From Nocardia bhagyanarayanae (GTDB lineage: Bacteria; Actinomycetota; Actinomycetes; Mycobacteriales; Mycobacteriaceae): a stretch of DNA of 64,000 bases. Position 1 is the stretch's first letter. Each line of letters begins with the position of its first letter. The translations under genes and the position numbers were made by a program. Below, piece after piece: positions 7,936 to 15,404 of the stretch. Location: assembly GCF_006716565.1 (NCBI RefSeq), contig NZ_VFPG01000001.1:4836001-4900000 (forward strand), read 5' to 3'. The notes beneath the pieces were generated by a model that saw only the letters and a program-made list of their open reading frames with translations, had not been told where the DNA came from and made no database searches.

Positions 7936-9291
7936 TCAGGTGGTCGGCACCCGCTCGATGAGGGCGACCTTGACGTGGTCGGGCCGCTTCAGGGTGCCGT
8001 CGGGCACCAGCTCGACGGTCGTCTTCACGTTGAGCGCTGAGCGCACTCGGCCTTCGATGGTGGTGCGCAGATCGTCGCGCTGTTCGGCGGTCAGGTCCAG
8101 TGCGTATTCCACGACCAGAGGCAGCGGACGCTGGGTGGAGTGGCCCTCGAAGTCGGCGCGGATGCGCATCTCGCCGGTCGTCGCGGGCGCCAGTTCCATG
8201 ACCAGCTCCTTGACCGCGGACGGGAACAGGTTGATGCCACGCACGATCAGCATGTCGTCGGTGCGGCCGACACAGCGCACCTTGTAGCCCGTTCGGCCGC
8301 ACGCGCAATCGGTGCCGGTGACGACCACATGGTCGCGCGTGCGGAAGCGCAGCAGGGGAGAGGCCTGGCGGCGCAGCGCGGTGTAGACGAGTTCACCACT
8401 GGCACCTTCTACGGGCGTCACCTGGTCGCCGGTCTCGGGGTCGATGAGCTCGGCGACCATCAGATCCGGTGACAGGAAGTGCATGCCGTCACCGACCTCG
8501 CACTCGCCCCAGTAGGTGCACGCGATGTCGGTGCCGCCCAACATTTCCCGTGCCGTGGCGCCCCACAGCGACTCGAGCTTCTCGCGCACCGCGGGCAGTC
8601 CGCCGCCGGGCTCGCCACCCACGCTGATCGCGCGCACACCCAGTTCGGCGGCGGCGCGGCCGACGATCTGCGGCGCCTGCTCGGCCAGATGGGTGAGGAA
8701 GTAGGGAGTGCCGATCAGGGCGTTGGGGCGCTGATCGGCCTGGACGCGCAGCAGTCGCTCGGCGCCTGCTTCCGCGCCGATCGGGATGTCGACGATGCCC
8801 ATGTACTGCAGTATCTGCACGATCGGCAGTCCGCCGACGAAGCCTTTGCTCATGCCGAATCCGTGCAGCAGGCGATCGCCGGGCCGGAATCCGTTGGCGT
8901 AGAGGGCGCGTGCGCCCAGCTCACTCCAGGTACGGATGTCGCTTTCCGTCAGACCGACATAGGACGGTGAGCCCGTGGTCCCCGACGACGCCTGAATCTG
9001 GACGATGTCGGCATCGGCGGCGGCGACATGGGTGCCCAGCGGCGGTGCGGACGCGAGGCTGTCGCGCAGTTCCTGCTTCTGGGTGAACGGCAGGCCGGCG
9101 AGGTCGGCGACGGTCTCGATCTTGCCCATGTCGACGCCGTGCTCGGCGAACTTCGCCTGGTAGAACGCGCTGTGCGCGGCCAGGTATGCGAGCTGCTCGC
9201 GGAGCCGCTCGTCCTGAACCCGGCGCGCCTCCTGCGCCGAGAGGGTCTCGACAGAACTCCAGTACCGCGCCGAGAAAGGAACACTTCTCAT
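7936..9291 (-). CDS. Phenylacetate-CoA ligase-like AMP-forming acyl-CoA ligase
   Basis: This 451-residue adenylate-forming enzyme resembles PaaK. The phosphate-binding loop is ASSGTTGSPS (about residues 101-110). The adenine-binding region is SVGGEPGGG and the A5-type segment is MLGGTDIACTYWGEC. The hinge is LRFRTRDHVVV, followed by a CACGRTGYK-VGRTDDMLIVRG segment typical of PaaK homologues. PaaK activates phenylacetate with ATP and CoA, but the family contains ligases for many aryl and cyclic acids. Adjacent genes encode acyl-CoA chemistry, which supports CoA activation of a carboxylic acid as the first step. The start is the ATG at 9291 with GGGAGT upstream. It is divergent from the acyl-CoA dehydrogenase gene. 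Confidence 0.87.
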   Translation of the reverse strand: MRSVPFSARYWSSVETLSAQEARRVQDERLREQLAYLAAHSAFYQAKFAEHGVDMGKIETVADLAGLPFTQKQELRDSLASAPPLGTHVAAADADIVQIQASSGTTGSPSYVGLTESDIRTWSELGARALYANGFRPGDRLLHGFGMSKGFVGGLPIVQILQYMGIVDIPIGAEAGAERLLRVQADQRPNALIGTPYFLTHLAEQAPQIVGRAAAELGVRAISVGGEPGGGLPAVREKLESLWGATAREMLGGTDIACTYWGECEVGDGMHFLSPDLMVAELIDPETGDQVTPVEGASGELVYTALRRQASPLLRFRTRDHVVVTGTDCACGRTGYKVRCVGRTDDMLIVRGINLFPSAVKELVMELAPATTGEMRIRADFEGHSTQRPLPLVVEYALDLTAEQRDDLRTTIEGRVRSALNVKTTVELVPDGTLKRPDHVKVALIERVPTT

Positions 9292-9630
9292 GATGACTCC
9301 CGAATGGCCGTTGCAACGTCGCCGCGCTACCGTTGTCGTCCGGCGACGATTGTTCCCCGACCATAGTTGGGCTATTGTTTCTATTCAATTCGCTGTCTTC
9401 GAATCGTAGGTTCGGAATTTTTCACTTGCTAACGCCCTGTCCGTTGGTCAATCTCGAATTGTCGCTGGATATGCTCTGCTGACCTGCTGATTCGGGGGAA
9501 AGTGGGCTTCGGGGATTCGGAGCTGCCGAAGGGGCAATTCGAAGATCCTCACTTGGCGCATAGGACGGGCGGAATTAACGTACTGCTCGGCGAACAATTA
9601 TCTGAACTCATCGCATACGGAGCACAAAGA
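9292..9630. promoter_or_regulatory. Divergent promoter region with LysR-type box (copy 2 at 9351-9373)
   Basis: The 339-base gap between the CoA ligase (start 9291) and the acyl-CoA dehydrogenase (start 9631) contains a box at 9351-9373, TGTTCCCCGA plus CATAGTTGGGCT. Inside it, ATAG-N5-CTAT (9363-9375) forms a small inverted repeat of the kind LysR proteins bind. The region after it is unusually A/T-rich (for example 9374-9395) and probably holds the promoters. An open frame entering from 9502 has no ribosome site before 9631. Confidence 0.5.
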
Positions 9631-10776
9631 ATGAATTCGAACTTCCTGGACGAGGCGCAGGCAGCCTGGCTCGACACCGTGAACAAGTTCATGGACGACG
9701 AGATCACCGTGGAGTATGTGCGCAAGTGTGACATCGCCCGGGAGTACCCGTACGAGGCCTACGAGAAGATCGCCGCCCAGGGCTGGCTCGGCATCCTCAT
9801 CGACGAGGCCGACGGCGGCTCGGGCGGCGACATCTTCGACTACTCGCTGATGGCCGAGGGGCTGGGCAAGTTCGGTTTCGACTTCGCCTGCTCGGTGCTC
9901 GTGCCCACCTTCACCGCGATGAACATCCTCAAGTACGGCACCGACGAGCAGAAGGCGCGCTACGTCAAGCCGTTCATCGACGGTCAGATCCGCTTCTCGG
10001 TCTCGATCTCCGAGCCCGACGCCGGTTCGGACGCCTCCAACACCAAGACCCGCGCGCGTCGTGACGAGAACGGTGACTGGATCGTCTCCGGTCAGAAGCT
10101 GTGGTGCTCAGGCGCCGCGGCCAAGGACACCGTCATCGCGATGCTGGTGCGCACCGACGCCGACGACAAGCACGGCGGCCTGTCGGTCCTGCTGATCCCC
10201 AACGACACCCCCGGCCTGGACATCCGCAAGCTGCCGACGCTGTCTCGGCACGCCACCGGCACGACCGAGATCTTCCTCGACGAGGTCCGCGTACCCGCCG
10301 ACGCGCTGCTGGGTGAGGTCGGGCAGGGCTGGAAGATCATCACCGACCACCTCGAGCTCGAGCGCTGCGCGGTCGCCGCCGCCTATGTCGGCAACGCCCA
10401 GGAAGCGGTCAAGGCCGCCAACAAGTACGCCCACGAGCGCATCCAGTTCGGCAAGCCGATCTACGAGTTCCAGGTGCTCAAGCACATGCTGGCCGAGAAC
10501 CAGACCCGCGTCGACGCCGCGCGCCTGCTCTGCTACCGCGCCGCCAAGATGAAGGCCGCCGGTCTGCCCGCCGCCCGCGAGACCTCGATGGCCAAGCTCT
10601 ACGGCTCCGAAACGCTCAAGCAGTGCGCCCTCGACGGCATGCAGATCCTCGGTGGTTACGCCAACCTGCCCGAGGCCGACATGGAGCGGTACCTGCGCGA
10701 GAGCGTGCAGTCGACCATCGGCGGCGGCACCTCGCAGATCCAGCGCACCATCATCGCCAAGTCCATGCGCCTCTGA
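9631..10776 (+). CDS. Acyl-CoA dehydrogenase (IVD/LCAD-type active site)
   Basis: This 381-residue FAD enzyme would desaturate an acyl-CoA at C2-C3. Flavin and substrate motifs include SISEPDAGSDASNTKT and the later WCSG-A segment. The C-terminal consensus reads IGGGTSQIQ, so the catalytic Glu found in YEGTSEIQ of short- and medium-chain enzymes is absent there. Instead HLELERC (about residues 248-254) supplies a Glu at the position used by isovaleryl- and long-chain acyl-CoA dehydrogenases. The ATG at 9631 has GGAG eight bases upstream and follows a long A/T-rich leader. It begins a tight plus-strand run with MaoC, thiolase, DUF35 and two CoA-transferase genes. Confidence 0.9.
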   Translation: MNSNFLDEAQAAWLDTVNKFMDDEITVEYVRKCDIAREYPYEAYEKIAAQGWLGILIDEADGGSGGDIFDYSLMAEGLGKFGFDFACSVLVPTFTAMNILKYGTDEQKARYVKPFIDGQIRFSVSISEPDAGSDASNTKTRARRDENGDWIVSGQKLWCSGAAAKDTVIAMLVRTDADDKHGGLSVLLIPNDTPGLDIRKLPTLSRHATGTTEIFLDEVRVPADALLGEVGQGWKIITDHLELERCAVAAAYVGNAQEAVKAANKYAHERIQFGKPIYEFQVLKHMLAENQTRVDAARLLCYRAAKMKAAGLPAARETSMAKLYGSETLKQCALDGMQILGGYANLPEADMERYLRESVQSTIGGGTSQIQRTIIAKSMRL

Positions 10777-10811
10777 CCCGCACCCCCACAAGCACTCTCA
10801 GGAGAATTCCG

Positions 10812-11315
10812 ATGGCCACCATCGACAACCGCATCGACATGCCGCTCGACGAGATCGAGGTCGGCACTGTCTTCCGCTCCGGCGGGCGCACCATCACCGA
10901 AGCCGACGTGGTGAATTATTGTGCGCTGACCGGCAATTGGATCGAGATTCACTCCAATGTCCACTACGCCGCGCAGACCCGTTTCGGTGAGCGCCTGGTG
11001 CAGGGCTCGCTGACCTACTCCCTGATGACCGGCCTGATCCAGTTCGGCCCGTCGATTCAGGCGAACTACGGCATCGACAACTTGCGCTACCTGAAGCCGG
11101 TGCTGATCAACGACACCATCTACGTCACCGCCGAGGTGATCGCCAAGAAGGACAAGGACGAGAAGTTCGGCGTCATCACCTTCCTGATGAAGGCGCTCAA
11201 CCAGCATGGCGACGTGGTCCAGCGCAGCGAGTGGAGCCTGCTGATGCTGCGCAAGCGCGAGGACCTCGACGCGCTCGTCGGCGCCTCGCTGCCGACCGAA
11301 AAGGTGCGGGGCTGA
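10812..11315 (+). CDS. MaoC-like hydratase/dehydratase
   Basis: This 167-residue hot-dog-fold protein belongs to the MaoC enoyl-CoA hydratase group. The hydratase signature is present as YCALTGNWIEIHSN (about residues 36-49). The position of the catalytic Asp (GD in typical members) is Asn42, while the His (H47) is kept, so activity may need a partner subunit or be altered. The ribosome site AGGAGA is well placed before the ATG. It lies 35 bases after the acyl-CoA dehydrogenase and 4 bases before the thiolase-like gene, which implies a shared transcript and consecutive steps. Confidence 0.85.
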   Translation: MATIDNRIDMPLDEIEVGTVFRSGGRTITEADVVNYCALTGNWIEIHSNVHYAAQTRFGERLVQGSLTYSLMTGLIQFGPSIQANYGIDNLRYLKPVLINDTIYVTAEVIAKKDKDEKFGVITFLMKALNQHGDVVQRSEWSLLMLRKREDLDALVGASLPTEKVRG

Positions 11316-11319
11316 GGTC

Positions 11320-12525
11320 ATGACCGCACAACCCGTCGCAGCGATCGTCGGCATGGGCGACGCCTATGCCACCCGCGCCGATCGCAAGGACCCGCTGCAA
11401 CTGGCCGTCGAGGCCACCGTCGCGGCGCTCGCGGACGCGGGGATCACGAAGAACCAGGTGGACGCCCTGTTCACCGGTCGCTCGCCGTGGGCCGACAAGC
11501 GCTCGCAGTGGAACAATATCTTCGCCTCGCACATGCAGATGCCGCTGACGTTCACCAGTGAACTCACCCTGCACGGCGCCGGACTCACCGCCACACTCGC
11601 GCAGGCGTCGCAGATGATCGCCGCGGGCAAGGCGGAGTATGTGCTCTGTCTGCAGAGCGATGCGACGGAGTTGTTCGTCGACGCGGTCGCCATGGGCGCG
11701 GAGGCCGACGCGGATCCGCAGTTCGAAGTGATATATGGACCGACGATCCCGTCCCTCTACGCCCAGGCCGCCCGCCGGTATTTTCACGAATTCGGCATCA
11801 CCGAAACCGATCTCGCCGAGGTCGCCGTCGCCAATCAGCGGTGGGGCGCCCACCATCCGCACGCGGCCAAGGCCAAGCACGGCGAGATCGATATCGCCAC
11901 GGTGCTCGACTCGCCGTACGTGGCGACGCCGTTGCGGCGGTGGATGTGTTCCACCTGGGGCGGCGGCACCGGCGGCGCACTGGTCGTCACCGCTCCCGAC
12001 AACGTGCGTCCCCACCAGAAGCCGGTCTACCTGCACGGGTACGGGTCGGCCACCACCCACGAGTACCTGTCGGACCGGATGAACATGCGCGGCTGCAAGT
12101 TCGCTGACTTCGGCACACTGCCGAACCTGACCCACACCGCCACCATCGAGGCGGCGCGGCAGGCCTACGCGATGGCCGAACTCGGCCCCTCCGATATCGA
12201 CATGGTGCAGGTGTCGGTGAACTTCGCGCACATGGGCCCGATCGTCATGGAGGACTTGGGCTTCGCGAAGAAGGGCCGGGGCATCGACGTCTATCGAGAG
12301 GGCCGCACCGGCATCGATGGCGACCTACCGACCGACACCAACGGCGGCTGGCTGTCCTTCGGCCAGCCCGGCATCTCCTGCAACATGGACACCCTCATCG
12401 AGACCGTGCGCCAGCTGCGCGGGCAGCCGCTGGGGCTGGCACCCACCCGCAAGCCGGAGACCGCGCTGGTGCAAGGTGCGGGCGGCATGTTGGCGGCGGG
12501 CAGTGTCCTGGTGCTGGCGGCCTGA
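11320..12525 (+). CDS. SCP2-type thiolase-fold protein (Ltp2-like aldolase candidate)
   Basis: The 401-residue product has the thiolase fold in the lipid-transfer/SCP2-thiolase branch. The N-terminal strand is VAAIVGMGDAYATR, the middle contains VANQRWGAHHPHA, and the C-terminus has GGWLSFGQPG and QGAGGMLAAG. The nucleophilic Cys of true thiolases is not found in its usual context (the region reads ELTLHGAGLTA). That is also the case in Ltp2-type retro-aldolases, which cleave side-chain acyl-CoAs together with a DUF35 protein. A DUF35 gene follows directly, and an acyl-CoA dehydrogenase and a MaoC gene precede, so an aldol-cleaving role is the best inference; a simple thiolase remains possible. 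Confidence 0.8.
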   Translation: MTAQPVAAIVGMGDAYATRADRKDPLQLAVEATVAALADAGITKNQVDALFTGRSPWADKRSQWNNIFASHMQMPLTFTSELTLHGAGLTATLAQASQMIAAGKAEYVLCLQSDATELFVDAVAMGAEADADPQFEVIYGPTIPSLYAQAARRYFHEFGITETDLAEVAVANQRWGAHHPHAAKAKHGEIDIATVLDSPYVATPLRRWMCSTWGGGTGGALVVTAPDNVRPHQKPVYLHGYGSATTHEYLSDRMNMRGCKFADFGTLPNLTHTATIEAARQAYAMAELGPSDIDMVQVSVNFAHMGPIVMEDLGFAKKGRGIDVYREGRTGIDGDLPTDTNGGWLSFGQPGISCNMDTLIETVRQLRGQPLGLAPTRKPETALVQGAGGMLAAGSVLVLAA

Positions 12526-12543
12526 GCGGAATCGGAGAACATC

Positions 12544-12966
12544 ATGAGTGAGACCACCGCACACAACGACTGGCCACAGCCGTACCGGTTGCTCGATGCC
12601 GCACCGTACTGGGCGGCGCTGGACGAGCAGCGCCTGACCTTTCAACGCTGTGCCGACTGTGCCGAAGCCGTCTGGCCCGCGCACTCGTACTGCCCCTATT
12701 GCGCCTCGTCCGCACTGAATTGGGCGGAGTCTGCCGGGCGCGGCACGGTCTATTCCTTCAGTACGGTGATGCGTGGCCCGACCCCGGTGTGGGCGTCGAT
12801 CACGCCGTACACCGTCGGGTTCGTGCAGATGGCCGAGGGCTACATGCTCTTCGCCCAGATCGAAGGCGGCCCCGAGTCCATCGCGATCGACCAGGACGTC
12901 ACCGTCCGGTTCGTCGAACGCGGTGCCCAGACCATCCCCGTCTTCACCGCCGCGAACCCCGGGTAG
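12544..12966 (+). CDS. DUF35 zinc-ribbon/OB-fold protein
   Basis: This 140-residue protein has the DUF35 layout: an N-terminal helical hairpin, a rubredoxin-like zinc ribbon with Cys36, Cys39, Cys50 and Cys53 (CADC and CPYC), and an OB-fold of about residues 65-130 (GRGTVYSFSTV and TPYTVGFVQM). DUF35 proteins bind acyl-CoA and pair with thiolase-fold aldolases such as Ltp2. The gene follows the thiolase-fold gene by 18 bases with a GGAGAA ribosome site, so the two proteins probably form one complex. Confidence 0.88.
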   Translation: MSETTAHNDWPQPYRLLDAAPYWAALDEQRLTFQRCADCAEAVWPAHSYCPYCASSALNWAESAGRGTVYSFSTVMRGPTPVWASITPYTVGFVQMAEGYMLFAQIEGGPESIAIDQDVTVRFVERGAQTIPVFTAANPG

Positions 12967-13017
12967 TGGCGCGCCATGACAGCACACGACCGATCACGAC
13001 CAAGGCAGGAGTAGCCG

Positions 13018-14190
13018 ATGCAGAACGAACTTCCGCTGTCCGGAATCGTCGTGGTCGAACTCGGTGACAGCGCCTCGGCGCCGTTCACCGGCAAGATCCT
13101 CGCCGAACTCGGCGCCGAGGTGTGGAAAGTCGAACGGCCGACCGGTGATTCGTCGCGCGGATGGGGTCCGAGCATGTGGAAAGGTAGCGGCGCGGCGTTC
13201 CACGCGCTCAACCGCGGCAAACGGTCCATCAAGATCGACATCAAGGACCGCGAGCAGCTCGCGCTGCTGCACCAGTTGATCGCCGAACGCGCCGACGTGT
13301 TCCTGCACAATCTGCGACCCGGCTCCGCGGCGAAGTACGGTCTGGACGCCGAAAGCCTCCGGGTGACCAAACCCGAGCTCGTGCACTGCGAGGTCGGCGC
13401 GTTCGGGCACACCGGGCCGATGAACAGCCTGCCCGGCTACGACCCGCTGATGCAGGCATTCTCCGGAATCATGAGCATCACCGGCGAACACGACGGACCA
13501 CCGGTCCGTGCGGGGGTGTCGATCATCGACTTCGGCACCGGAATGTGGGCGGCGATCGGCATCCTCGCCGCACTCCATCGGCGCCGATCCAAACTGGACG
13601 GTGCCGCGGTGAACGCGTCGCTGCTGGAAACGGCGATCGCGTGGATGTCGATCGGCGTCGCGGGCTACAACGCCGACGGCGCGCCCGGCGAACGACACGG
13701 CTCGGGGGTCGCGTTCATCGTCCCCCACCGCGCCTACTCGGCCGCCGACGGTGATCTGATCATCAGCTGCGGCAACGACGGACTGTTCGCACGCCTGAGC
13801 CAGGCGCTGGACCGACCCCAATGGGCGAGTGACGACCGGTTCGCCACAAACGCCGCCCGTCTGGCCAACCGGGCGGAGATCGACCGCTTGATCGGCGATC
13901 GGCTCGTGGAGCATTCGCGTGATCACTGGCAGAAACGGTTGCAGGACTTCGGTGTTCCGGTCGCACCGGTGCAGACGACCGCCGAAATGGTCGCCCACGA
14001 GCAAACGAAGGCGCTCGGCATCATCGGTGCCCCCGCCGAGGGCGAGATCGGGATCGTCGGGCTGCCGTTGTCGTTCGATGGCAAACGACCGCCCCCGTTG
14101 CCTGCCGCTCAGGACGTCGGCGGCGGCGACGACGGGTTGCGCGGCATTCTCTGGCAGCGAAGCGGCATCGACGGCAACAGCGATGGCTAG
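13018..14190 (+). CDS. Family III CoA-transferase (CaiB/BaiF)
   Basis: The 390-residue protein is a family III CoA-transferase. Visible marks are the N-terminal LSGIVVVELGDSASAPFTGK, the nucleotide-region LNRGKRSIKIDIK (about 64-76), and GHTGPMNSLPGYDPLMQ (about 132-148), in which the Asp of GYDPLMQ is the expected catalytic carboxylate. Such enzymes move CoA between carboxylates through an aspartyl-CoA intermediate. It shares an 8-base overlap with the next gene, so the two are translationally coupled and may act as a pair or heterodimer. It may provide an alternative entry to the PaaK-like ligase for acid activation. Confidence 0.88.
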   Translation: MQNELPLSGIVVVELGDSASAPFTGKILAELGAEVWKVERPTGDSSRGWGPSMWKGSGAAFHALNRGKRSIKIDIKDREQLALLHQLIAERADVFLHNLRPGSAAKYGLDAESLRVTKPELVHCEVGAFGHTGPMNSLPGYDPLMQAFSGIMSITGEHDGPPVRAGVSIIDFGTGMWAAIGILAALHRRRSKLDGAAVNASLLETAIAWMSIGVAGYNADGAPGERHGSGVAFIVPHRAYSAADGDLIISCGNDGLFARLSQALDRPQWASDDRFATNAARLANRAEIDRLIGDRLVEHSRDHWQKRLQDFGVPVAPVQTTAEMVAHEQTKALGIIGAPAEGEIGIVGLPLSFDGKRPPPLPAAQDVGGGDDGLRGILWQRSGIDGNSDG

Positions 14191-15337
14191 CGGCAGTGGC
14201 CCGCTGACGGGCATTCGCATCATCGAGCTGGGTGGGGTCGGACCGACTCCGTTCGCCGCGATGCTGCTGTCGGATCTGGGCGCTGACGTCATCCGGTTGG
14301 ACCGCCCGCCGGGCTACGACGGCGGAGCACCGATCGACGCGAAGTTCAACCTGCTCAACCGGGGCAGGCGCAGCGCGGTGTTCGATCTGAAGAAGCCGGC
14401 GGCGGTCGAGGCGGTGTTGCGGCTCGTCGGCGAGGCCCATGTGGTGCTCGAGGGGTTTCGGCCCGGGGTCGCGGAGAGACTCGGCCTCGGCCCTGATGAA
14501 TGTATGGCTGTGAATCCGGCCCTGGTGTACGGCCGGATGACCGGCTGGGGCCAGCACGGGCCACTCGCGCGCGACCCTGGTCACGACCTCAACTACATCT
14601 CGCTGACCGGGGTGCTGCATTCGGTGGGCCGCGCGGGTGAACCGCCCGCTATTCCGCTCAACCTCGCGGGTGACTTCGGTGGTGGGTCACTGTATTTGGC
14701 GCTGGGAGTGGTCTCGGCGCTGTTGGAGAGTCGCACGTCCGGCCGGGGCCAGGTGGTCGACGCCGCCATGGTCGACGGCTCGGCGTCGCTCATGACGCTG
14801 TTCTACGGGCTGTTCGCCGCAGGCTATTGGAGCGACGAGCGCGGCGTGAACCGGCTCGACTCGGGCGCGCCTTGGTACAACGTCTACGAAACCGCCGATG
14901 GGCGCTGGATCAGTGTGGGCGCCAACGAGTCCCGCTTCTGGCGTAATCTGCTACGGATCATGGGCATCGACGAAGCGGAGATGCCCGGCCAGCACGACAA
15001 ATCGCAGTGGCCCGCGATGCGCGAAAGGTTCACTGCCGTGTTCCGCACCAGGACCCGCGACGAATGGTGGGCTCTGGCAGAGGGGCAGGAGGCGTGCCTG
15101 ACTCCGGTGCTCTCGCTCACCGAGGCACCGCGAAACGCGCACCTCCTAGCACGCGGCACCTTCGTCGATGTCGAAGGAGTGGTCCAGCCCGCTCCCGCAC
15201 CGCGTTTCAGTCGCACCCCCGGTGCGATCCAGCGGCCTCCGGCCCAACCCGGTGAGCACACCGACGAGGTCCTGAGCGACTGGGGGTTCACTCGGGCCGA
15301 GCTGACCGCCCTGCGCGATCAGGGCGCGATCGGCTGA
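14183..15337 (+). CDS. Family III CoA-transferase, alpha-methylacyl-CoA racemase-like
   Basis: This 384-residue enzyme belongs to the CaiB/BaiF fold but carries racemase marks. GHDLNYIS and NLAGDFGGGS correspond to the catalytic His and Asp of mycobacterial alpha-methylacyl-CoA racemase, and GANESRF carries the Glu. The enzyme would epimerise a 2-methylacyl-CoA so that it fits the S-specific dehydrogenases. The start is the ATG at 14183, which overlaps the end of the preceding gene (ATGGCTAG). It ends the operon that starts at 9631 and is followed by a strong hairpin. A paralogue starts at 62920. Confidence 0.87.
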   Translation: MASGSGPLTGIRIIELGGVGPTPFAAMLLSDLGADVIRLDRPPGYDGGAPIDAKFNLLNRGRRSAVFDLKKPAAVEAVLRLVGEAHVVLEGFRPGVAERLGLGPDECMAVNPALVYGRMTGWGQHGPLARDPGHDLNYISLTGVLHSVGRAGEPPAIPLNLAGDFGGGSLYLALGVVSALLESRTSGRGQVVDAAMVDGSASLMTLFYGLFAAGYWSDERGVNRLDSGAPWYNVYETADGRWISVGANESRFWRNLLRIMGIDEAEMPGQHDKSQWPAMRERFTAVFRTRTRDEWWALAEGQEACLTPVLSLTEAPRNAHLLARGTFVDVEGVVQPAPAPRFSRTPGAIQRPPAQPGEHTDEVLSDWGFTRAELTALRDQGAIG

Positions 15338-15357
15338 CTGCAGTGACCGAAACAATG

Positions 15358-15385
15358 GGGCTGGGCGGGGACTGCCGCCCAGCCC
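15358..15385. terminator. Bidirectional intrinsic terminator
   Basis: GGGCTGGGCGG and CCGCCCAGCCC form a perfect 11-bp stem with a 6-base loop, followed by TTT on the plus strand. It lies between the convergent genes ending at 15337 and 15405 and can serve both. Confidence 0.85.
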
Positions 15386-15404
15386 TTTCGTCATGTCACC
15401 GCAC

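Noticed and set aside
12994..14292. 432-codon minus-strand open frame across the CoA-transferase at 13018
   Set aside because: No recognisable domain and no upstream signals; the plus-strand gene is certain.
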